Source of the DNA: Enoplolaimus lenunculus
Taxonomy: Eukaryota; Nematoda; Enoplea; Enoplida; Thoracostomopsidae
Assembly (NCBI GenBank): GCA_030248215.1
Contig: JASANG010002946.1
Coordinates: 130,355 to 194,354, forward strand
Direction of reading: 5' to 3'
DNA: 64,000 bases
Shown: positions 56,401 through 64,000 of the stretch, piece after piece
Position numbering within the stretch: the first letter of the stretch is position 1
How the letters are laid out: every line of letters begins with the position of its first letter
Position numbers and translations under genes: made by a program
The notes under the pieces: generated by a model
Told to the model about the DNA's origin: nothing
The model's database searches: none
What the model saw: the letters and a program-made list of their open reading frames with translations, nothing else

Positions 56401-59400
56401 TTTGCAGCTTCGAGTGCAATATATGACGCGTTTGAAATGAACGCAAATTGAATTGCCATCCCAACTGTTTCACATAAGAGCGGGTTGGCCTGAAAATAAG
56501 TTCGTCTTTTTAATTTGAAATTTTTTTCAAACCCGAACATATTTTCTGCAAAAAATATTGAACTCACACACGTTTATGTTTTCAACATTCAATCACGCTC
56601 CGACGGATGGATTAGCCTTCGAGATATAATTGACAATATGGTGTTAAAAGGCATGGAAACGCATATTTTATAAGTTATTATTTCTAAGAATATTTATAAT
56701 ATTCGAGAAAATATAAAAAAGGTTAACAAATAATATATTTGCAAGCTGTTGGGAATCAGCTACCGTAGATTTTTAAATAATCCCCGCATACCGTAATTAC
56801 CTATATTCAAAGACACTTTTGGTGCTGTGTTTTTGGCTGATTTACATGTCTATGATTTTTCAGACTGATTGTATTACAATATCTTGTCAGATTTACTGTG
56901 TATAATATGTCGAAAAAATATTAAAAATTGAAACAACATCAAAAACATACGCCTTCAATTGGTTCAAGGCTTGTCAAAATTAAAACGTGAGCCAATAGCA
57001 GCGATAATTCTTGTCCCATTTGAATAAATCGTTCAGCTGATAGAATTCTTAAATAAATTTCTAAAATAATAGAATTCTTAAATAAATTTCTAAAATAATA
57101 GAATTCTTAAATAAATTTCTAAAATAATAGAATTCTTAAATAAATTTCTAAAATAATAGAATTCTTAAATAAATTTCTAAAATAATAGAATTCTTAAATA
57201 AATTTCTAAAATAATAGAATTCTTAAATAAATTTCTAAAATAATAGAATTCTTAAATAAATTTCTAAAATAAATCTACTATGCTACACAGATTAAACGAT
57301 GAATCCAAGCAAAAATCACGAATTTAATCAAAATTAAAATACGGTTTAGGGCCCGTTGCCAGATCAGCAGTGGAGGGGAGTGTCAACCCCCCTGGAAAAA
57401 TTTTGGTCCACCTACAAAATTTTCAACATTGCTTGTAAGGAAAAACTCTTGTATGGCCCGTAATAAAATTTTAGCCCCCCAAGCATGATGAGGTGTTATG
57501 AAACTTTTGGTGACACCGTTGGCAAAATTATATATTACGAATGTGTCAATCCGTTTATCATATTCATGGTACTGCCTAGTCAAAAAATTCACATCTTAAA
57601 TTATTTTAAAAGAATCATAGAACGTTAATATGGTTTAGCATATTAATACCAACCGTAATAATGCAAACATCACAAAACAACACGATAAAATAGCAATAAT
57701 CCATATACAACCAAGGACTTGAACGCTTTTCATGACGAAGGTTACCGCTGCGGAATATGGTTTCTGAAACATGCGCAATCAACGGTTTGAACGTATATGC
57801 ACACTGCAAAAAAATGGTGAGACAAACTGAGTCAAATTCGACTCGCTGAGCGGCTCGGGTGAGTCGAATTTGGACTCCAGCGGAGTCGAATTTGACTCAA
57901 TTTGTATAGTTCGGAAAAGCCTATTTCGGAGAGAGTCAATTTGACTCACCATTTTTTGCCGTGAATACACAGTTAATTTTTTAAAGTACTGAACAAACAA
58001 ACAAAAAATAAACAAGCAAAAAACGAACAAAAAACAAACAAGCAAAAACGAACAAAAAACATAAATAAAAACAAATCAAACAATAAAATATCCAACAGCA
58101 TATGACTTTAGTTTTGCTTTGATTAGAAATTATATTTTCATTATAAAATCACATATACGTATTTTATACCAAATCTTTCCATACAGTGGACCAAATGGAT
58201 TTTCTGTTACGACGTAAATGCCGCCACGAAACCCTCATCTCAAGCTTAAAAGTAGCGTTTTTTTCGTATATTTAAGCTTAAAATTTAACGTTTATGGTGT
58301 TTCAGAAGCAAAAAAGTTCTTAAAGTTTGCCGAAATATTAATTAAATATACATTACTCACTTCTTTTGGATATTTGAAAACTGAAATTAATATAACATCA
58401 TATGGAGATATCTTGCATGTTGAGCGCTTGAATGAGGTGAGAAACTAGTAATTTTTAAACAATTTAGTCAACGTAGCTGCAACATTTGCAACTCTACCTG
58501 TCATTTTTGAGCTCGATTCAGTGTATTTTTTAGCCTTATTTCTTACGAATGCTTTATAAAACACTGGATAGGTTTGAAACACATTGCTATATATTTGAAG
58601 TTGTATAAGTTTCATACATATTTCTTGTATACTAAAGACATAGCTATCATAATAATTTGCAACGTTCTTTCTATTATATTTCAAAACATGTAAACAAAAG
58701 CAAGAACGTTGCCCAAATTACGTATGTTAGGCGTTTCAGCTTTAATAATACAAATTACACAAAGCCCAAGTGCTTTATGTAGCGCGCTGTTTTAATGTTC
58801 TATATATACATAGAATTGCAAACACTAGAACCTGCAGAGATATCAATGCGCTAATTACGTATCGTAGATATTCTGGCTTGATGGAATAATTCACGGATTA
58901 AATATCTGATCTAATCTTGATTCTGCCAAGGGTCGATAATTACTTTTACAAGAGTGTGTAACTGGGTACATTCTGTGTAGAAAAGAATCCCATAGCGTTT
59001 TGGCCTACGCCTCTCTTATTTGAAGGGGGTACAACCTGTGCTAACCATGGCACTTTATGTGTCCGGTATCAAAAATGCTCTGTTTATAGTTCAATTCAGG
59101 GTTATTGCATGTGACAACGATTCACTGTTTACAAAAAACAAGGGTCGATCAAAATAGCAGCGTCCGGTAGTACATTTTGCACCATGCGGAACTCCAAGTT
59201 TTGTACACTTTTGTATCACGCGCTGTTAATTCTTACTAACCGCATTCAGGAAAAGGTTTATCAAACGTCCCGTCCGAAAAGTTTATCAAAATCGGTTCAG
59301 CCGTTCCTGAGATTCTTTTCGGACGGACAGACGGACAGACGGACGGACGGACAACCACCTTTCGACCCCCAAGTACAAAACATAAAACGCTTCGCGAAAC

Positions 59401-61060
59401 TCCGAGCTTCGCTCAATGACACAGTTATAACGTAAACCCTGCATTAGTTTAATATTATTTGTTTACAAACTGACCGCATTCAGGAAAAGGTTTATCAAAC
59501 GTCCCGTCGGCAGAACAGTAGAGAACCGCAGCTCCTTTGAGTTCGTTGTCTTCAATGCACTGGAATCGGACAAACTTTTCTTGTCGAATAAAGTAATAAC
59601 TGTCGTTTTTCATTGGTTCATCCAGCGACGGAATTATTACGCTGCCGTTGTTGATTTCAGGAACCAGACAAAATTCTAAAAAAGCACAACAGTTACAATA
59701 AAGCTGCTGTTTAAATATACACGGATTTCATGGGGATTTGGATATCCGCGGTATTCGGTATAGGGTGCGGAGTGGGGTTGAGACCAATTGAAAACTGACG
59801 GGGATCCCCATTTCACCATAGCAGCTATCGCCAATCTGTGTGTAGCAGCTATCGCCAATCTAAAGCGCGTGTAGCAGGAATGGCCAAGTAATGATACTAG
59901 GCCCATATTCTCAAATACATATAGGACATATCGCCAGTTAGTAATTTGGTGTCAAACTAACGAACTGCTGCAATTGCAGATTTTGAAATGTACACAAAGG
60001 TTGAATGCATCGAGCGCAACAAATGTGCTGAATTTCAAACCTCAACATTATCTGGTTCTCAAGTTACAAGACCTATCACCAACTGGTAATAAATAGGTGC
60101 TACACACATATGAGAATGCGGGTTTAGGAACACAACAATTCGGTCATATTCCAAAATGTGTGTAGCTGCTATTGCTGATATCGAAATTAAGCGTTGCAAC
60201 TTTGTTCGCACCGTAAGCATCGTTCTTTTATGCAGCCAGCCAAGCATCAGCTATAGTTATCAGTTGCGGCCAATGTTACTTTTAGGGGAGTAACAGTAGA
60301 TTAAGCGTATTCCTAAACCTAAGTCTAAGCGTTGCAAAAATGTGTTCCTAAGCCTAAGCCTGCTAAACGTAAGCCTAAGCAAAAACATGTAATCTAGAAT
60401 CTTAACCTACACTTTTGTAGACCCACCACAAACCTGGACGCCCCTAAAAGTAACATGTGCCTCCGTTGCTATGAAATCAAGACGCATATGATTACAATTT
60501 TTGTTGTGAACAATTTCAAAGATCAAATATATACCAAAAAGTGCAGACATCAACCAGCAACAAAATTAACCCCTTCTCACATAGAGTTGCCTATGGGCAA
60601 CTCAGCGCAATGTATATACGTTAAATAATATATATCGCACAGTGTTTAACAATTGCTACACGTACACATAGTACTAAATCACCACAAGACGTGAGAGCCG
60701 CCTCGGGCTCGAGCGTCAAGCTCCTATAGCTGAGTGGTGATGGTATACGCCTCCCACTCCAGTCACTGGAGTTCGAATCCTAGCATAAAAGTAGGTTTCA
60801 GGGGAAATAGAAAATATTCATGTGATGAAGGGTTAATCAAAAATTTTGTTTGAATTATTTTAGCAGAAATTGTGTAATTTTAAAATACTTACGAATAGGA
60901 ATATCGTCTTCTGTAATTGGAACTGTTTTTGGCAATGTTAATTGTTCCGGCAACGAATCCAAATCTTTTGCAGTACCCGAACCAACCGGTGGTATCGTAC
61001 GATCGTCTGACGACGATTCAATTTGTGAATTGAATAAGTCAACGAGTTCTTGTGCACTTT
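53374..61060 (-). CDS. receptor gene A: Sushi seven-transmembrane receptor, last ten exons
   Basis: Exons (high to low): 60893-61060 linker, 59475-59675 Sushi, 58361-58380 microexon, 57654-57763 TM1, 56951-57047 TM2, 56324-56489 TM3, 55720-55786 TM4, 54740-54898 TM5, 54060-54228 TM6-TM7, 53374-53484 tail with stop. These code for 422 codons including the stop, with all phases consistent and lengths equal to gene B except the tail (111 against 105). The membrane core has the same class B-like marks: ANPLLCETVG before TM3, CWINYAAQ before TM5, LGWYIWSSHALADAKV in TM7. The exon at 61060 enters with two bases of a codon, so more exons exist upstream, probably beyond the window or in 61-64 kb where I could not find them. 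Confidence 0.82.
54060..54228 (-). CDS. gene A exon: TM6 and TM7
   Basis: IGRGSLPIKVALNLISLVAG, then TSLVFTINITLGWYIWSSHA. Acceptor TTTTCAG, donor GTATCT. Confidence 0.87.
54583..54625. repeat. AT-rich dinucleotide microsatellite
   Basis: Alternating TA with a short TGTGTG stretch, in the TM5 to TM6-TM7 intron of gene A. CTGTTCCTGTTCCGG repeats lie on its left. Confidence 0.8.
54740..54898 (-). CDS. gene A exon: TM5
   Basis: CWINYAAQTVTLGCLVPVGL, then LSFVAFLFAEASGMHMVN. Acceptor TTTCAG, donor GTAAGT. Confidence 0.87.
54995..55480. repeat. ~175-bp tandem repeat, three diverged copies
   Basis: Each copy contains AAGGGTTTTTGGGTGCGAGG or a variant, then AAACCGATAA and CTAATTTGCATATTA. Copies start near 55020, 55195 and 55360. 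It lies in the TM4-TM5 intron of gene A and is absent from gene B. Confidence 0.8.
55720..55786 (-). CDS. gene A exon: TM4
   Basis: VAAAGSTGLTASASIGKYQS plus DF. Acceptor TTTATAG, donor GTAAGT. Confidence 0.8.
56037..56222 (+). mobile_element. hAT-type MITE with TTAGGC core, third subfamily
   Basis: Perfect 8-bp duplication AAGCTTTG (56029-56036, 56223-56230). It lies in the TM3-TM4 intron of gene A. Confidence 0.85.
56324..56489 (-). CDS. gene A exon: TM3
   Basis: ANPLLCETVGMAIQFAFISN, then ASYIALEAANSLSIIMNIIS. Donor GTGAGC. Confidence 0.87.
56951..57047 (-). CDS. gene A exon: TM2
   Basis: ILSAERFIQMGQELSLLLAH, then VLILTSLEPIEG. Its acceptor (TTTAAG before AATTCTATCAG) lies in the first unit of a 29-bp tandem array; this choice gives the same 97 nt as gene B. 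Confidence 0.82.
57041..57272. repeat. 29-bp minisatellite copying the TM2 splice acceptor
   Basis: Eight near-identical units containing TAGAATTCTTAAATAAATT. In the gene's direction each unit reads TTTATTTAAG then AATTCTAT, which is the acceptor and first bases of the TM2 exon. The first unit overlaps the exon edge at 57047. Confidence 0.93.
57654..57763 (-). CDS. gene A exon: TM1
   Basis: KPYSAAVTFVMKSVQVLGC, then IWIIAILSCCFVMFALLR. Four base differences from gene B. The donor is GTTGGT, weaker than GTAAGA in gene B. Confidence 0.85.
57802..57963. mobile_element. palindromic MITE (CACTGCAAAAAATGG family)
   Basis: CACTGCAAAAAAATGGTGAG on the left and the inverted copy near TTTTTTGCCGTG on the right. 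It lies about 40 bp upstream of the TM1 acceptor of gene A. Confidence 0.75.
57985..58085. repeat. (CAAA)n-type simple repeat
   Basis: CAAACAAACAAAAAATAAAC and similar. Same intron as the tract at 32205-32552 of gene B, so the simple repeat probably predates the gene duplication. Confidence 0.85.
58361..58380 (-). CDS. gene A 20-nt microexon
   Basis: ATTTCAG, then TTTTCAAATATCCAAAAGAA, then GTGAGT. Encodes VFKYPKE across the joins. Conserved with gene B 32943-32962 in length, phase and 17 of 20 bases. Confidence 0.78.
58950..59215. mobile_element. MITE of the CAACAAGAGTATGCAAC family
   Basis: Starts ACAAGAGTGTGTAACTGGG. Internal CCATGGCACTTTATGTGTCC matches the copy at 34748. The right end is decayed. 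It lies in the Sushi-microexon intron of gene A. Confidence 0.5.
59236..59276 (-). pseudogene. fragment of the Sushi exon
   Basis: About 40 bp matching the 3' part of the Sushi exon (CGCATTCAGGAAAAGG and on), about 200 bp past the real one in transcription order. It joins directly to a repeat with GACGGACAGACGGACGGAC. Confidence 0.7.
59475..59675 (-). CDS. gene A exon: Sushi/CCP domain
   Basis: Same four-cysteine module as gene B, with only about two base differences in 201. The flanking intron sequence on its 3' side is also nearly the same. Confidence 0.9.
60268..60461 (-). mobile_element. hAT-type MITE with TTAGGC core, third subfamily
   Basis: Ends GGCCAATGTTACTTTTAGGG and CCCCTAAAAGTAACATG, with CCTAAG units. 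Flanks TCAGTTGC (60260-60267) and TCCGTTGC (60462-60469) differ by one base. Confidence 0.75.
60570..60832 (+). mobile_element. TTAA-flanked MITE (263 bp) carrying a tRNA-Gly-like sequence
   Basis: TTAA at 60566-60569 and 60833-60836. The ends are CCCCTTCTCACAT and GTGATGAAGGG. Exactly the same length as 51108-51370. It ends about 60 bp from the donor of the linker exon of gene A. Confidence 0.85.
60720..60790 (+). tRNA. tRNA-Gly(CCC)-like pseudogene inside the TTAA MITE
   Basis: TAGCTGAGTGG fits the Pol III A box, GAGTTCGAATCC fits the B box, and CGCCTCCCACTCC has an anticodon loop with CCC. The acceptor and T stems pair poorly, so it is unlikely to work as a tRNA, but Pol III could still transcribe it. 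The same block lies at about 51145-51215 on the minus strand. Confidence 0.5.
60893..61060 (-). CDS. gene A exon: linker
   Basis: SAQELVDLFNSQIESSSDD, then PPVGSGTAKDLDSLPEQLTL and VPITEDDIPI. Acceptor TTTTTAG, donor GTAAGT. Confidence 0.8.
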
Positions 61061-64000
61061 CTAAAAACACAATTTTTAACATTTTTTTACATTTTTAACA
61101 ATTTTACACACTGTATTTACACTGTAATATATGGTTAGTCAAATTGACTCTCCCGGAATGAGTTACAAGCAAGGGTGAAGATTTTTTTAGGGGGACAAAA
61201 TTTTTCCGGAGGGCTGAGCTCCCCATGCCTCACCTTAGCTACTTGCCCGTGAGTATTAATTTTAATTTTGTTAAATAGCCTAACTTATGCTGTTTAACTT
61301 ATCATTTGTACAAGGACACAGCTTGCTTGGACTAGTAGTCGAAACTGCATCCGTGTGCAACTTTCCTGAAATGATGGGGTTTCACACGTTTTCACAAAGC
61401 GTATACAATATCCAAGAAGGCATTTGCTAACCCACGCTTTAAGGTTACAGAATTACACTATCAATAAATTTATACGTACTAATTGTTTTCTACAACAATA
61501 TGTTACATATTCTTAAAAATATTCTTCAAAACAATGTTTACTTGTGCTGTAACGTGTCCAAAATCGTATGTGGGTCAGGGGCCCATATTTGTCATAGAGA
61601 TAATGTTATCCTTATTGTTTGGGAGCATGAAATGTCCAGCATGGGTTGCATTTTTAGCTGACTTTATACCGTTGCTGTAGGTGTATTGGTATTCAATATT
61701 GAACACAAAGATATACAATAAATACACAAATATATGTTAAAAAATACGAACAATGTATTGTTGTGTACAGAAAATATAGATTATCGTTCTATTTTAAAAA
61801 GTTATACTAAATTTTGCATGATTTGATTATTTTTAATCATTCTTAATAAACAAGTAAAATTTCTTGCAAAATACATTTGGTGGCGAGATTTGTACCACTA
61901 CGTACTGCTATATTGTATACAACTTGGTTTTTCAATCCGTTAGTGTCTATTGCACTACTTTCGTGCGTAAAGTTTTCATTGCTTTCATATGTGTTGCAAA
62001 TAGCAAATAACGAAATTGTGGAAGGTTTGTGTGTATTATTTTTGTGTAAGCAGTGTTTAAGCATTTTATTGGAGGTGCTGTGTACGCTGTGCCTAAACAT
62101 TTTATTGCAGTTGTGTATAGAAGGTGGGCAAAATTTCATATGTAGGCGAGATGTGTACGTTGGTATATGATGCAGCTTAGGTTTGCCGAATGGGTTGCAC
62201 CTTATCTTGCTATTCTATAGCGAGTGCCTGATAGTGCTCTGTGTGTCTTTACTGCGTTAGCTGGTTTACAGAGAATGTGCATTGAAAGTCTATGCGCGGT
62301 TTTGCACTTATATTGTGCGTCTTGATTGTATGTAGAATTTTGTTGGGACCTAGCGCTATTATAAAGGGAGTGATTGTGATATTACTAGGCGCAAACGCGG
62401 ATCAAAGCTCAACCATTGGCCATAGCCGAGAGACCGTTTGAGACCACAAACTCCATCAATTTAAATTTTTACCTTAACCTCTGTTATCGTTATCCTTGCT
62501 ACCCCTTTTTAGGTTTAGGTAATCAAAAGAACTCTGTGTTCTCTATGAACATGTCGCAGTTTTATGCAACTATGCAGTGTTTGGTCTACCTCGACGCATT
62601 ATTTCAGAAACTCTTCGCAGTTTTTTACTACGAATTATAATTTATCGCGAGTGCACAGAATTTTGTTCTGGAAATTAAATCATGAGGGATGCCACTGGGA
62701 CAACGGGGTTTAACACTGAAATTTTCTAATCTTGTTGGACGCAGTCTTTGAACTTTTTGGGGTGTAAAATTAGTTTAAGTTGACTCTGGGTAGATCGGTG
62801 TACTTAATATTGAGTTGGAGCTAAATTCGTTAAATTGAATGGCCATTATCTCCATTATGAAATTTTGGAAGTAGGTAATTCCGGGAATTAAAGGGCCTCG
62901 AAATATTTTTCCGGAGACAAAACATCCGAGATTCTACGAATTTACTACAATTTAAAGTTTAATTTTGTTTTGAAACTTCGGAACGGGAGCCATAACACCT
63001 AAAAGTTTTGAATTCTTTTGGATTGCAAGAGCAATTCTGTTGTTAAAAATTTAGAAATTTAGCCCAAGCATTAGTTTTTGAGTAAATCTAACCTAGTTTT
63101 GTATTATAAAATCGCTGGAAATACGTGCTGTGCTAATCAAAACTCAAATTTATAGGTGTTTAAAAATTATTTAAGATTGAGAGCGGATTTCGAGAAAAAA
63201 CGACCTTTCGACAACTTACCTGTAAAAGTAGTATAAAATTTAATGGGGGGGGGGGGGGGATTTTATGAAGTTGAAATGGTGCGCCATCGTGTTTATTATA
63301 AATTCTGTAATGTGAAAAGATTTTAGTGGCTTAATGTGGTTTTTAAGAGGAGTTTGACGGTTTGAATTGTGTACGGCTTAGCTAATTTTAAAGCGCCTGT
63401 TACCTTGCTGTGATCGAAGTATGTCACGGATACTGCGATACAAACACTGAAAAGGTGGTCTGAAACTTTATTTGTGTTTTATTTTGGTGATCTTGAGCGT
63501 GGAACTGACTTCTGGGGCGTACAGGCGTATCGAGTATTATTGTGCCAACCGCGTTAGGGTGCATAACTACCTATGGAGCATTTCGCTAATAGCAACACGT
63601 ATGTGAATGAAATAAAGTGTTATTGGTAACCCACGGAAGACGTTTTGCGAGGTACTTTCTGACTATATTCTGAAACTATTTGGAAAGCGCTCCGTAGCGT
63701 AAACCATGTAGTGTTACAATTTGGTACAAAAACAATCCATCGTATTAAAGTTATTCTAAGAGTCGCTGTGTCATTTTCGCGCAGATCTGGCTAAATGTGC
63801 GTTGTGGTTTGGTCATACTTCACCTCATTCTTAAGAGGTCGATTGCCTCATTTGCATCCATATATCTTTTTGATGATACATTTAAAATAATCAACGTTAT
63901 ACTCAGACCAGTACCAGCATATTAGGTTACATTTTCTTCAGTTCCACAAACATACCCCTCCAATATGTGTTGGGTTTTGGACATGAAACATACCCAATTG
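61061..64000. other. stretch without a recognised gene, upstream of gene A
   Basis: Contains a partial copy of the palindromic CACTGC family (about 61120-61165), a G-rich repeat fragment (61160-61250) and a run of 15 G (63245-63259). Upstream exons of gene A would be expected here or beyond, but no apple-like or signal-peptide exon was found. Confidence 0.45.

Noticed and set aside
294-60461. TTAGGC runs as true telomere or interstitial telomere fusion
   Set aside because: Each run is short and bounded by the same inverted ends and 8-bp duplications, so it belongs to MITEs.
60720-60790. Functional tRNA-Gly gene
   Set aside because: A and B boxes are good but the acceptor and T stems do not pair properly, and the sequence is part of a repeated TTAA element.
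61843-62640. Open frames of 74-98 codons upstream of gene A
   Set aside because: Checked as possible upstream exons of gene A. They lack the apple cysteine pattern, matching phase or a signal peptide.
1-64000. LTR retroelements, retroviral or Polinton remains
   Set aside because: No reverse transcriptase, integrase, capsid or paired long terminal repeat was recognised by eye. Decayed fragments cannot be excluded.

Overview
This is animal (invertebrate) nuclear DNA: AT-rich, with widely spaced small exons bounded by GT-AG introns, many short inverted-repeat transposons and AT-rich minisatellites. A tunicate or another marine invertebrate would fit, but nothing here fixes the species.

The core of the window is a tandem pair of paralogous seven-transmembrane receptor genes, both read on the minus strand. 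Gene A (61060 down to 53374) has its 5' part beyond what I can trace. Gene B (45645 down to 23276) can be followed through 16 exons. The last ten exons of the two genes match one to one in order, phase and length (168, 201, 20, 110, 97, 166, 67, 159, 169 and 111/105 nt). They encode a linker, a Sushi/CCP domain, a 20-nt microexon, TM1, TM2, TM3, TM4, TM5, TM6-TM7 and a short Cys-Cys tail. Upstream, gene B adds two pairs of cysteine-rich apple/PAN-like exons, an 18-nt microexon and an 846-nt exon that is almost pure threonine (a mucin-like stalk). Every exon-exon phase agrees and the 1031-codon frame stays open to the stop. The 7TM core looks class B/adhesion-like (Cys at TM3, Cys-Trp before TM5), but I see no GPS motif.

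The introns of these genes hold large tandem arrays: a 3-kb array of 27-bp units, a 1.9-kb array of 32-bp units, a 22-bp array, a 29-bp array that copies a splice acceptor, and a three-copy repeat of about 175 bp.

The left third (1-23 kb) is mostly transposon debris. It has one near-complete piggyBac element (3238-5439, one frameshift in the transposase) and one single-exon orphan gene (18781-19878, +) in a CpG-rich island, coding for a possibly membrane-anchored cysteine-rich protein I do not recognise.

Small DNA transposons are everywhere. About 20 hAT-type MITEs have 8-bp target duplications and carry internal (TTAGGC)n runs. TA-flanked MITEs fall into at least three families. TTAA-flanked (piggyBac-type) MITEs carry tRNA-like sequence with Pol III A and B boxes. 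I saw no retrovirus, LTR element or Polinton.
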